Shown one piece after another: positions 54,991-64,000 of a DNA stretch of 64,000 bases (its first letter is position 1; every line of letters starts with the position of its first letter). The notes beneath the pieces were generated by a model that was not told where the DNA came from, made no database searches, and worked only from the letters and a program-made list of their open reading frames with translations. Both the position numbers and the translations under genes were made by a program. The DNA is from an uncultured Maribacter sp. (GTDB lineage Bacteria; Bacteroidota; Bacteroidia; Flavobacteriales; Flavobacteriaceae): NCBI RefSeq assembly GCF_947500985.1, contig NZ_CANMTX010000002.1, positions 558,001 to 622,000 on the forward strand, given 5' to 3'.

Positions 54991-56082
54991 TTAATTCTTT
55001 TTGGTATACCAAGAATATACTTGCTGTACACCTTGTTCTAATGAAATGGTATGTTTCCAGCCAAGGTCATGTAATTTGCCTGGGTCTGTTAACTTTTTCA
55101 TTGTACCGTCTGGCTTTTCAGTATTAAAATATAATTCGCCTTTAAAATCTATAGTTTGCTGAATTAGCAAAGCCAAATCTTTAATTGAAATATCAATACC
55201 GGTGCCTATATTAATGTGCGTATTTCTAACCTCTTTGTTGTCCTGCGAGTAACAATCTTTAAAATCGCGTTGCTCCATTAAGAAAACACAGGCATCTGCC
55301 ATGTCTTCACTCCAAAGAAATTCTCTCATCGGGTTTCCTGTACCCCATATTTCTAAGTGAACGGTATTATCTTTCATCTTAATGCCGTACTTATCCAATG
55401 CGGAAATAATTTCTTCTTTAGATGAACTTCCAGTAACGCCTTCAATAGGTAAAGCATTTAAATCTGAAGCGATAACGTCCCAATTGTTATTCTCTAATGC
55501 TTTACCTAAGTGCATTTTTCTAATTAATGCAGGTAATACATGCGATTTTTCTAAATCGAAATTATCATTAGGTCCGTACAAATTTGTTGGCATCACAGAT
55601 ATAAAGTTTGTGCCATACTGCAGATTGTAACTCTCACACATTTTAATACCTGCTATTTTAGCAATAGCATATGGTTCGTTTGTGTACTCTAGCGTATCTG
55701 TCAATAAATAGTCCTCTTTCATTGGTTGAGGACAATTTTTAGGATAAATACAAGTACTCCCTAAAAAGAGTAACTTCTTTACGCCATGAAGATAACTTTG
55801 GTGGATTACATTGTTTTGAATCATTAGATTCTCATAAATGAAATCTGCCCTGTAAGTATTGTTTGCTACAATACCACCAACTTTCGCAGCAGCCAAGATG
55901 ACGTATGCTGGTTTCTCAGTTTCAAAAAACTCAGCAACCTTTGTTGGGTTGGTCAAATCTAATTCTTTATGTGTTTTAAAGATTAGATTTGAGTAGCCCT
56001 TACTTTCAAGATTTTTAACGATTGCACTGCCAACAAGACCTCGGTGACCTGCGATATATATTTTAGCTTCTTTATTTAACAT
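54991..56082 (-). CDS. fcl: GDP-L-fucose synthase
   Basis: A 363-residue extended SDR enzyme that turns GDP-4-keto-6-deoxymannose into GDP-L-fucose. The NAD(P) loop YIAGHRGLVGSAI, LAAAKVGGI, LFLGSTCIYPKNCPQP, the catalytic YAIAK and SVMPTNLYGPNDNFDLEKSHV are all present. It carries an insertion before WGTGNPMREFLWSEDMAD (about residues 215-240) that is usual in Bacteroidota. It follows gmd by 47 bp and works with it. Confidence 0.96.
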   Translation of the reverse strand: MLNKEAKIYIAGHRGLVGSAIVKNLESKGYSNLIFKTHKELDLTNPTKVAEFFETEKPAYVILAAAKVGGIVANNTYRADFIYENLMIQNNVIHQSYLHGVKKLLFLGSTCIYPKNCPQPMKEDYLLTDTLEYTNEPYAIAKIAGIKMCESYNLQYGTNFISVMPTNLYGPNDNFDLEKSHVLPALIRKMHLGKALENNNWDVIASDLNALPIEGVTGSSSKEEIISALDKYGIKMKDNTVHLEIWGTGNPMREFLWSEDMADACVFLMEQRDFKDCYSQDNKEVRNTHINIGTGIDISIKDLALLIQQTIDFKGELYFNTEKPDGTMKKLTDPGKLHDLGWKHTISLEQGVQQVYSWYTKKN

Positions 56083-56129
56083 TTGGTATAATTTACCTAC
56101 TTATTAGACGTATAAATGTTTATGAAATC

Positions 56130-57242
56130 TTACTCAAAATAATTGAATGTTACGTAGCCACCATCTTTTAAGTACTGATCTTTTTGCATCAATTTAAGAT
56201 CATTTGTCATCATGTCTTTTACTAACCCCTGTAAGTCATATTCAGGAATCCACCCTAATTTAGTATTTGCTTTTGTAGCATCACCAATTAATAATTCAAC
56301 TTCTGTTGGTCTAAAGTATTTAGGGTCAACAGCAAGAATTTCTTTTCCTATTTCTACTTGAATATCAGGATTTGAACATGATTTCACATATCCTTTCTCT
56401 TCAATACCTTCACCTTTAAATTCTAGTTCAATACCCATTTCTGCAAACGCCATTCTTACGAATTCACGTACCGGAGTAGTTTTACCCGTTGCAATTACCC
56501 AATCTTCTGCTTCATCAGCTTGAAGAATCATCCACATCATGCGAACATAATCTTTGGCATGACCCCAATCTCGTTGCGCATCTAGATTACCTAAATAAAT
56601 TTTGTCTTGTAAGCCTAAACCAATTCTTGCAGCTGCTCTGGTAATTTTTCTTGTAACAAAAGTTTCTCCTCTAATAGGGGACTCGTGGTTAAAAAGAATA
56701 CCGTTACATGCAAACATGTTATATGCTTCTCTGTAGTTTACTGTAATCCAATATGCGTACATTTTTGCAACAGCATATGGGCTACGTGGGTAAAAAGGAG
56801 TAGTTTCTGATTGTGGAACTTCTTGCACTTTACCATACAACTCTGACGTAGATGCCTGGTAAATACGTGTTTTTTCAGTTAAACCTAATAAACGAACAGC
56901 ATCTAGAATTCTTAAAGTACCTAAACCATCAGCATTACCCGTATATTCTGGAACTTCAAATGATACTTGCACGTGGCTCATTGCCGCTAGGTTATAAATC
57001 TCATCTGGTTGAATTTCTTGTATTAATCTAATAAGATTAGTACTATCTGTCATATCACCATAGTGAAGTACAAAATTTCTATTCTCAATATGTGGATCTT
57101 GATAAAGGTGATCAATTCTGTCTGTATTAAACATAGACGCTCTTCTTTTAAGACCGTGTACTTGATACCCTTTTTTTAATAAAAACTCACTCAAATAGGC
57201 GCCGTCTTGACCTGTGACTCCGGTAATTAATGCTACTTTCAT
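56130..57242 (-). CDS. gmd: GDP-mannose 4,6-dehydratase
   Basis: A 370-residue extended SDR enzyme that converts GDP-mannose to GDP-4-keto-6-deoxymannose, the first step to GDP-L-fucose. It has [39 protein letters not shown], the catalytic [21 protein letters not shown] and [14 protein letters not shown]. With fcl downstream it forms the complete GDP-fucose pathway, so the glycan made here likely contains fucose. No GDP-mannose pyrophosphorylase gene is in the window. An 877-bp non-coding region lies upstream. Confidence 0.97.
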   Translation of the reverse strand: MKVALITGVTGQDGAYLSEFLLKKGYQVHGLKRRASMFNTDRIDHLYQDPHIENRNFVLHYGDMTDSTNLIRLIQEIQPDEIYNLAAMSHVQVSFEVPEYTGNADGLGTLRILDAVRLLGLTEKTRIYQASTSELYGKVQEVPQSETTPFYPRSPYAVAKMYAYWITVNYREAYNMFACNGILFNHESPIRGETFVTRKITRAAARIGLGLQDKIYLGNLDAQRDWGHAKDYVRMMWMILQADEAEDWVIATGKTTPVREFVRMAFAEMGIELEFKGEGIEEKGYVKSCSNPDIQVEIGKEILAVDPKYFRPTEVELLIGDATKANTKLGWIPEYDLQGLVKDMMTNDLKLMQKDQYLKDGGYVTFNYFE

Positions 57243-58119
57243 ACTCTTGTAAAATGGATTTATAAATGTTTTTTTAATTTAAATTTCAACTATTCCTAGT
57301 ATTATCGTTTTAGGCTATAATCTAAATAATAGCGTAATAGTTTACGAAAATTAAACGATTGTTTCTTAATTAGTATAACTAGATTATTGAAGGCAAAAGC
57401 TCAATTTTTACCATTAACGTGATAACAATAATTAAAGTATCGGAAGTCACTAGATTAGGTGTAAAAATTCTTAATCTTTTAACTATGGTTAATGGTTGTG
57501 TAGCAAATTTAGGATATTATTTGTTTTTTATAGATCAATGCAAACAAACCTTAGACCAATTAATGATATAATCGTTAAACTGTGTTTTTGTGCTATTTAC
57601 ATAATAGTAATGTGCTGTAATAGTAATGATATCTGGATAAATGTAGAGTTTCTTTGTTAATGTCTCATTTAATTAATCGTTGATATATTTAATATAAAGG
57701 ATACTTTATAGGTTATAGTATTTAATTATTGATAAGTGATATGTAATCGTATTGTAGCCTTTGCCCTACTTGACTTCGTGGTAATTGTCAAATTTTACTT
57801 TGTAGCTATGTGCTTAGTTAATTTACATTGGTAATGATTGAATTTAAACTACTATATATGTAGTGGAATATGGAATAACCCTAGCTTTACTTAATTGACC
57901 TAGAGATTCCTAAATGACCAATATACCGTTATCAAATTGCAATAAATAATGTTAAATTTTAGTAAAATTCATACAAGAGCAGTGTAGTTATTAATATTTA
58001 GCTTAAGTTTATTTCATCAAAGTTTTACAGACATCTCTTGTGTATTAGGAATGGGATTTAAATTTTGATTTAAAATTTTTATTGTTTTTCCCCGTTATTT
58101 TATCAACTTAAACCACCAT
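57243..58119. other. 877-bp AT-rich intergenic region
   Basis: No coding sequence or RNA gene is recognised on either strand. It should contain the gmd-fcl promoter and a leader for the small ORF at 58120. It holds a short direct repeat (TAATAGTAATG near 57605 and 57621) and a CTACTATATATGTAG partial dyad near 57850; neither is convincing as a site. Confidence 0.45.
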
Positions 58120-58374
58120 ATGATGATATCTAACATTTTAAACGGGAAACTAGCATCTTCTTATCAGAAGAAAAAGTTAGTTTCTCTTGAGGATTGCTAC
58201 ATGCACCTTAAACCTTATTTTAGGTTAAAGAAAAGTGCAAAGAATAACGAGACCGATAATGTATTGGTTCGTGAAAAATCTAAGAGTGCAAAAGTTCAAA
58301 ATGGATTCAACTCCATTGAGCAAAATCAAATTTTGTACGCCAAAATTATGACTGAAAGGTTGTTGAAAGTTTAG
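58120..58374 (+). CDS. Small basic protein of unknown function
   Basis: An 84-residue, Lys/Asn-rich ORF with no signal peptide or membrane helix; it opens MMISNILNGKLASSY and has KKKLVSLEDCYMHLKPYF, suggesting a short helical protein. I do not recognise a family. Support for it being real: it is flanked by long non-coding gaps, its codon use looks like the neighbours, and a perfect 18-bp hairpin follows 79 bp after its stop. The start could be either of two adjacent ATG codons. It lies between the fucose genes and the peptide synthetase gene. Confidence 0.5.
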   Translation: MMISNILNGKLASSYQKKKLVSLEDCYMHLKPYFRLKKSAKNNETDNVLVREKSKSAKVQNGFNSIEQNQILYAKIMTERLLKV

Positions 58375-58453
58375 GCGATTAGATGATGAGAATATTTTCT
58401 ATATGAACGTGTTTTCTGTTTTAAATAGATAGTGCTCAATTGGTACTTAATAT

Positions 58454-58496
58454 AAAGTGCGGTAATGAATTTTAGGTAATTCATTACCGCACTTTT
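58454..58496 (+). terminator. Perfect 18-bp hairpin terminator
   Basis: 58454-58471 pairs without mismatch with 58478-58495 around a 6-nt loop (TTAGGT), with T residues at the stem end. The core GTGCGGTAATGAA is GC-richer than its surroundings. It closes the small ORF. The rest of the gap to 58872 shows no gene. Confidence 0.85.
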
Positions 58497-58872
58497 GTGT
58501 TTTAAAAATAAACGTAATGGCTTATCGCACTCTCAATTTTTAGCGAATTATTAAGTGTTTATAAGCTTAAAAATCTCAATAATATTTCGGCTTTTTCTTC
58601 AAATTTAAACACACATCTAGTATTCACTACAAGTCAGCGAAACTAAATTTCTATTCTATAGATTAATAATATATTTATCGCACAATGTTATAATTGTAAA
58701 TATTAATCACAGCCATGATGCTGATAATTTAATAAGTTCTAGAGCTTTTGTTTATTTTACTGAAGTAGTAAATACCTGATTAAAAGACTAAAGCAACTTT
58801 AAATTATAAGATCTTTGTGACTGTTGGTTTCCCGAAATTTTGAATTGCAACAACCTATATTATTAAACAATC

Positions 58873-61800
58873 TTGGAAGTACTGACACATTTTAACCCTT
58901 TTGAAGGTCCAGAGATAAAACATATTCTGCATACTACAGATGCGCAAGAAGAGATTTGGTATTCTTGTTATTTTGGTGGTGACGATGCAAATAAAGCGTA
59001 TAACCTCTCATTAACTATTGAATTTGAAGGTGATTTAGATATTACCGCATTGCAATGGTCTGTTGACATGCTAATTAGTCGACATGAATCTTTACGTTCT
59101 GTATTTAGTCCCGATGGAAAGTTTATTAATGTTTTTGCTTCCATCATCGCAAACTTAGATTTACAAGACTATGCTGGTTTGTCTGCTCAAGATAAGGAAG
59201 CTGCAATAAAAGATTATACCAAAAACGATACTGGTAAGGCATTTGACCTAACTAAAGAAGCATTAATACGATTTGCGGTTCTTAGAATAGAAGCTGATAA
59301 ATTTCAGTTTATAATGACCACGCATCATATTGTTTGTGACGGTTGGTCTTTAGGTATTATCATGCAAGAATTAGGAGCTTTGTACTCTGCAAAGGTCAAA
59401 AATGTACCTCATAACCTTCCTGATGCTGTGCCGTATACTGAATATGTGGCGCATCAAAATGAAATAAAAATAAGTCCAGAATTCAATCAAACGGAACAAT
59501 ACTGGTTGAATGTCTTTCAAAACGATATACCGAAAACTAATCTTCCTACAGATTTTAAACAGATAACCAAGAGAACCTATAACGGTGCGCGAATTAATCA
59601 ATTATTAGATAAACGTGTATTAAAGGGTATCAAAGAAACAGGTATTAAGGGTAACTCTAGTTTGGTACTGACCTTAATGGCCGCTTTTGAAATATTACTA
59701 TATAAGATTACCCAGCAAGAAGGTATTGTACTTGGGTTGCCTGTTGCAGGGCAATCTTCTATGGGCGCAAAGCATCTTGTAGGGCATTGTGTGAAGTTGT
59801 TACCGATGAAGAGTAATCTGGACATTGACGACAGTTTTATAGACTATTTAAAGAAAAGAAAATCTGCTAACTTTGATGCTTTCGAGAATCAAGAATTGTC
59901 ATTTGGTAGCTTGCTAAAAAAGCTTAACATTCCTAGAACTCCAGGTAGAGTACCATTGGTACCTGTAGTATTCAATGTTGATATGGATTTGGACGATGGT
60001 GTTACTTTTGAAGGCCTTTTGTATCAATACCATAGTAACGAACGGGAGTATGAAACTTTCGAGTTATTCTTGAATGCAACAGGGTCGAAAGACAATATAG
60101 TTTTAGAATGGTCATATAATACCAACTTATTTAAAGAAAGTACCATACATGCTATGGGCGAATCTTTCAATGCTATTTTAAATAAATTGATTGAACAGCC
60201 TAATGCTAAATTAGCTGAAATACTAAACAGATCAAATGAAGATAGTATTGTAACGGGAGTGTCATTAGACTATCCTAATACTACGCTTCATGAATTGTTA
60301 TATAAGCAGGCTACAAGTACGCCAACAGCAATTGCATTAGAATTTAAAAACGAAAAGGTTACCTATGCAGAGTTGCAGCGAAAAATTAATAGTACTGCTG
60401 TGTACCTTTGGGAAAAAGGCATAAGATCAGGAGATACAGTTGCTATTTCATTGGAAAGGTCGCCCGAGTTAATTGCGACGCTATTTGCAATTCTTCAGTG
60501 TGGAGCTAGATATGTGCCGATAGATACTGGCTACCCAGATAATCGTACTTTATTGATGATTTCAGATGCTATATCTTCTTTCTTTATTTGCGATACATCA
60601 AAACAGGCGCTAGAACATGGTGCTAAAACGATTTTCATTGAAGATATACGGGTCAAAGCAAATGAAACCAGTGAAACTATAATTGATGTAAGCGTAGCTT
60701 CTGATGAAGGAGCTTACATTATATATACTTCTGGATCTACAGGAAAGCCAAAGGGAGTTCAGGTCACTCATAATAATGTTGTAAACCTTTTGTTTTCAAT
60801 GGGCAATGAGCCTGGTATTACATCGAAGGATAAGATATTTGCAACCACAACCATCTCTTTTGATGCAATGGTGATGGAGATTTTCTTGCCATTGGTTCAT
60901 GGTGCCAGTGTGGTATTAGTCGATGAGGAAACAAGAAAAGATGGACACCTATTATTACAAAAAGCAATTGAAGATAACATTACCGTTATTTGGGGAACAC
61001 CAACAATATGGCAAATTTTATTAGACTCTGGTTGGAAAAAACCATTGCATATTAAAGCACTTATTGGTGGCGAACCGGTTTCTAAAGCACTTTCATTAAA
61101 GTTGCTAGAAAAGGTTGATGAAGTATGGAATATTTATGGTCCGACGGAAACTACTGTTTGCTGCATACTTACTAAAATTACAGATCAAGATGATCCTATT
61201 ACCATAGGCAAGCCTATTGCAAATACAGATATTTATATTCTAGATGCTAACGGTAAACCAGTGAGAACCGGGGAAGTCGGAGAAATCGTAATTGGCGGTG
61301 ACGGGGTGACCAATGGATATTTAGGACAAGAAGAACTGACCAATGAGCGTTTCGTGAACAATACTTTTCAAGCAGAAACGACCACTAAAATGTATTTGTC
61401 TGGCGATTTAGGTAAGCTTTTGCCAAAAGGTCAGATCGAATGTTTGGGTCGTAAAGATGGTCAAGTAAAAGTTCGCGGACATAGAATTGAATTAGGTGAG
61501 ATTGAGCATTCTTTAAGTAAACTCAAAGGGATTCAATCAGTTGCTACAGATGTTAGAAATAATGCGTTAAAAGCTTATGTAGTTTATGAAGGCAGCGATT
61601 GGAATACTGATGTTACGCTTTGGAAAAAGCAATTAGCAGCGGAATTACCAGTTTTTATGTTGCCTCATGATTATATTAAATTAGATGAATTACCAATTAC
61701 CTTAAATGGTAAATTAGATAGAAAAAGTCTGCCAGAAGACACAAATGTTATCACTAATAAAATAGAGACTATTCAACCGTTTACAAAGGCTGAAAAATTA

Positions 61801-62829
61801 GTTTCTGAAGTATGGAAAGAGTGTTTGTTTTTAGACAATGTTAACCTAAACGATGATTTCTTTGAATTAGGTGGGCATTCGTTGATTGCGGCAAAAGTAA
61901 TGACTAGGCTAGAAGAAAAATCTGGTCAACGCTTGCCATTATCCTCTTTATTCGAATATTCAACGGTTAAAAGTCTGGCTAGTTTGTTAAAGATTGAGGA
62001 GAATACCGTAACCTGGGATTCAATGGTGCCCATTCAAAAAAACGGATCTAAAACACCACTATTTATAGTACACGGTGCAGGGTTAAATATACTTTCATTT
62101 AAAACCCTAAAGCATAATATCGATCCTGATCAGCCTATTTATGCTTTTCAGGCTAAAGGTTTAGATGGTAAGGAAGAATTATTGACTTCTGTAGAAGAAA
62201 TAGCAGCACATTATAATGAGTCTCTTTTGGCAACACAACCAAAAGGACCTTATCAATTAGCGGGTTATTCTTCTGGGGGTATAATCGCCTATGAAATGGC
62301 AAAACAATTAATGGCAAAAGGGGAAGAGATTTCTGCTTTGGTATTGTTAGATACCTACGCATATGCCCATTATGGTAAAAGTACCAGTTTAGGTAAAAAG
62401 ATAGCTTATGGTAATTATTTGGCTAACAAGACCCTGCATGTTTTAAAGCAATTATCAAGTGTAGAAGGGTTTAAATATAGAATTGGAGTCACTAAAGCTA
62501 ACTTGAAGAAATTGTACTTAAGATTAAAGAAGGATAAAGCTACAGTATCCAAAACGGATTATGATTGGGAGTATGAAAGCCGAATTATTGAGCATAATAA
62601 AGTTGTTGATAGCTATCATTTAAAACCATTGCCTATAAAGGTCGACTTATTTAGAATCGAAGATGTAATTGATTACACGCACGATAGTGTAAATCTTGGC
62701 TGGAAATCATTTGCGGAAAACGGAATTGAGCTACATTATGTGCCAGGAGATCACCTGAGTATGTTTAGCCCGCCTAATGATATGGTTTTAGCCACCACCT
62801 TGCAAAAGGTTCTTGATAAAAATGTTTAA
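58873..62829 (+). CDS. Single-module nonribosomal peptide synthetase, C-A-T-TE
   Basis: A 1318-residue enzyme. Its condensation domain (about 20-450) has an intact HHIVCDG at 151-157. The adenylation domain (about 465-960) shows YTSGSTGKPKG at 618-628, NIYGPTETT, YLSGDLGKLL, GRKDGQVKVRGHRIELGEIE and NGKLDRKSLP. The carrier domain has LGGHSL with Ser1003, and the thioesterase has GYSSGG with nucleophile Ser1133, plus a later PGDHLSMF His. Reading specificity residues by eye against GrsA gives roughly D-A-M-W-I-G-I-V-C, suggesting a hydrophobic amino acid; this is uncertain. The start must be TTG 58873: a TAA lies three codons upstream and the next Met falls inside the condensation domain. It could release a short peptide or N-acyl amino acid. 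Confidence 0.95.
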   Translation: MEVLTHFNPFEGPEIKHILHTTDAQEEIWYSCYFGGDDANKAYNLSLTIEFEGDLDITALQWSVDMLISRHESLRSVFSPDGKFINVFASIIANLDLQDYAGLSAQDKEAAIKDYTKNDTGKAFDLTKEALIRFAVLRIEADKFQFIMTTHHIVCDGWSLGIIMQELGALYSAKVKNVPHNLPDAVPYTEYVAHQNEIKISPEFNQTEQYWLNVFQNDIPKTNLPTDFKQITKRTYNGARINQLLDKRVLKGIKETGIKGNSSLVLTLMAAFEILLYKITQQEGIVLGLPVAGQSSMGAKHLVGHCVKLLPMKSNLDIDDSFIDYLKKRKSANFDAFENQELSFGSLLKKLNIPRTPGRVPLVPVVFNVDMDLDDGVTFEGLLYQYHSNEREYETFELFLNATGSKDNIVLEWSYNTNLFKESTIHAMGESFNAILNKLIEQPNAKLAEILNRSNEDSIVTGVSLDYPNTTLHELLYKQATSTPTAIALEFKNEKVTYAELQRKINSTAVYLWEKGIRSGDTVAISLERSPELIATLFAILQCGARYVPIDTGYPDNRTLLMISDAISSFFICDTSKQALEHGAKTIFIEDIRVKANETSETIIDVSVASDEGAYIIYTSGSTGKPKGVQVTHNNVVNLLFSMGNEPGITSKDKIFATTTISFDAMVMEIFLPLVHGASVVLVDEETRKDGHLLLQKAIEDNITVIWGTPTIWQILLDSGWKKPLHIKALIGGEPVSKALSLKLLEKVDEVWNIYGPTETTVCCILTKITDQDDPITIGKPIANTDIYILDANGKPVRTGEVGEIVIGGDGVTNGYLGQEELTNERFVNNTFQAETTTKMYLSGDLGKLLPKGQIECLGRKDGQVKVRGHRIELGEIEHSLSKLKGIQSVATDVRNNALKAYVVYEGSDWNTDVTLWKKQLAAELPVFMLPHDYIKLDELPITLNGKLDRKSLPEDTNVITNKIETIQPFTKAEKLVSEVWKECLFLDNVNLNDDFFELGGHSLIAAKVMTRLEEKSGQRLPLSSLFEYSTVKSLASLLKIEENTVTWDSMVPIQKNGSKTPLFIVHGAGLNILSFKTLKHNIDPDQPIYAFQAKGLDGKEELLTSVEEIAAHYNESLLATQPKGPYQLAGYSSGGIIAYEMAKQLMAKGEEISALVLLDTYAYAHYGKSTSLGKKIAYGNYLANKTLHVLKQLSSVEGFKYRIGVTKANLKKLYLRLKKDKATVSKTDYDWEYESRIIEHNKVVDSYHLKPLPIKVDLFRIEDVIDYTHDSVNLGWKSFAENGIELHYVPGDHLSMFSPPNDMVLATTLQKVLDKNV

Positions 62830-63303
62830 GGTTATAAGGTAGTAAATTATAGACGTAATGATGATTTAGGCAAAACCATTGACCGAAGATATCTGTACAT
62901 AATCCATAGAATTATTCCAACATTTTTAAAACCTATTTGAGTTTCGAAGAACGTCATTTATTTGTCGATGAAATTTTCTGATCATAAAATAAATGAAGTA
63001 ACCGCATAAAAATTATAATTAATTGATTATCAATTTATTATATTGAAATATTGAGTGTATTTCAACTACTTTAAATCTTTTGTAAGATTGAAATGTTCAT
63101 GATATTCTGTAGTTTTACTTCATTGAATATTTACATTATTTGTTCAGATTTTTTATTGAGTTGTACTTTAAGTACACGACAAGACTAAAATTTTTATTTA
63201 ATTATGAAGTTATTCATAAACTGTTTGAAGAAGATTGATATTTTTTCTTTAACCGATATGTAAATAGGAAACCCACAAGTCTATACCTAATTATTATTTT
63301 ACA
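62830..63303. other. 474-bp AT-rich gap between the two peptide synthetase genes
   Basis: No gene, RNA or clear terminator is seen. The length of the gap suggests that the second synthetase gene has its own promoter. Confidence 0.5.
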
Positions 63304-64000
63304 ATGGAAGCCAAAAAAGTGAATTTAATAACTGATTCTACAATAGCATATTGGAAGAATATTTTATTAGATGATGTAAAATTATTAGACCTGCCAAGTA
63401 GAAAGCTTACCGTAAAAGAAAGCGTAGGTCAAGGATCAACGTTGCGTACTCATTTTTCTGCTGATGTAACTAGCCAAATAAAAGCTTATACAGCTAAAGA
63501 TAGCATAGAGTCTTTTTTAATTACTGCATTAAGTGTTCAGCTACAGAGATACACTAATCAATTAGATATCGCTTTTGGTTTAACCATTGATGATAACGAT
63601 AATAAGCAAAATAATTTATTTCTATTTAGAAATACTATAGCTCCTGCTGTAGACTTTAATACGTTAAGCAATCAAACAAAAAAAATACTTGCTTCAAATA
63701 AAGCGAATATATATCCTACCGATAAATTTATTAAAGATTTCAATCTTGTAAAAGAGAACGGGGAAAATGCTATTTTAGATTTTGTTCTGTCTATAAATTC
63801 TCAAAAAGATCAATCTGTTATTTCAAAAGATATTAGTGTTACTGATGCCATTGAGTTTATTGGTACTGTTGATTCTAATTCAAATATCAAGGTAGTATTA
63901 CACCTTGCTGATGAACATTTCAAATTAGATGTTGTTTTCAATGAAAATATTTTCGATAAAGATTTGATTCAACAGTTCATGGTTCACTTTAAGACTTTAG
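63304..64000 (+). CDS. Start of a second nonribosomal peptide synthetase gene (partial)
   Basis: The ORF starts at ATG 63304 and is open to the window edge, giving 232 residues. It opens with DSTIAYWKNILLDDVKLLDLPSRKL, which corresponds to the YW...L..DLP.D segment found in the middle of condensation domains just before the C-terminal lobe. TLRTHFSADVTSQIKAYTAK and DSIESFLITALSVQLQRYT also fit that lobe. The N-terminal lobe with HHxxxDG is absent. It is probably a synthetase whose N-terminus is half a condensation domain, followed presumably by an adenylation domain beyond the window. Confidence 0.7.
   Translation, partial: MEAKKVNLITDSTIAYWKNILLDDVKLLDLPSRKLTVKESVGQGSTLRTHFSADVTSQIKAYTAKDSIESFLITALSVQLQRYTNQLDIAFGLTIDDNDNKQNNLFLFRNTIAPAVDFNTLSNQTKKILASNKANIYPTDKFIKDFNLVKENGENAILDFVLSINSQKDQSVISKDISVTDAIEFIGTVDSNSNIKVVLHLADEHFKLDVVFNENIFDKDLIQQFMVHFKTL

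Noticed and set aside
57850-57866. CTACTATATATGTAG dyad as an operator
   Set aside because: It is imperfect, very AT-rich and isolated; such matches are expected by chance in this sequence.

Overview
The window is a chromosomal piece of an AT-rich Bacteroidota genome, most likely a marine member of the Flavobacteriaceae (Maribacter/Zobellia-like; the genus is a guess). Supporting signs are a secreted metalloprotease with a C-terminal type IX secretion sorting domain, many short lipoproteins, promoters of the TAnnTTTG type, an adjacent DinB/DnaE-like polymerase pair, and flavobacterial-style exopolysaccharide genes.

Positions 1-18600 are mostly core genes on the minus strand: mgtE-rsmA and a DUF4286/gamma-glutamylcyclotransferase fusion, a TPR protein, a Gdx/SugE-type exporter, a GH114-like lipoprotein, an amidase lipoprotein, serS, a gamma-carboxylase-like HTTM protein coupled to ribF, then (plus strand) a 1254-residue secreted metalloprotease with a small lipoprotein, and the prs-rplY-pth group. 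A tRNA-Leu(CAA) with a strong terminator closes this part.

Positions 18700-31450 are accessory: a CPBP-like membrane protein without catalytic residues, a cytosine-5 DNA methyltransferase that resembles M.HaeIII, a PLD-fold protein that could be its nuclease partner, a two-component system, a decayed lipoprotein gene, and a dinB-dnaE2 mutagenesis cassette. The cassette has a duplicated operator-like motif and a start-codon hairpin upstream. Its intergenic gaps are filled by unusual repeat islands; one has 32-bp inverted ends that touch the dinB stop and the dnaE2 start. A 45-residue Cys-containing membrane microprotein lies just beyond.

Positions 31593-57242 form a large exopolysaccharide locus. 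A leftward block (31593-41150) holds three GT4 glycosyltransferases, three left-handed beta-helix acetyltransferases, a Wzy-like polymerase, a Wzx flippase and a UDP-glucuronate epimerase-like enzyme. A rightward block (41504-51687) holds an AlgI-type O-acyltransferase with an SGNH partner, another glycosyltransferase, a repeat-bearing surface protein, a WcaJ-type initiating transferase and a Wzc-type tyrosine kinase. A second WcaJ paralog and the GDP-fucose genes fcl and gmd lie further right on the minus strand. No Wza-type export channel is visible.

The right end (58120-64000) is a nonribosomal peptide synthetase region: a small unknown ORF closed by a perfect 18-bp terminator hairpin, a complete C-A-T-TE synthetase with a TTG start, and the beginning of a second synthetase gene that opens with what looks like only the C-terminal half of a condensation domain.
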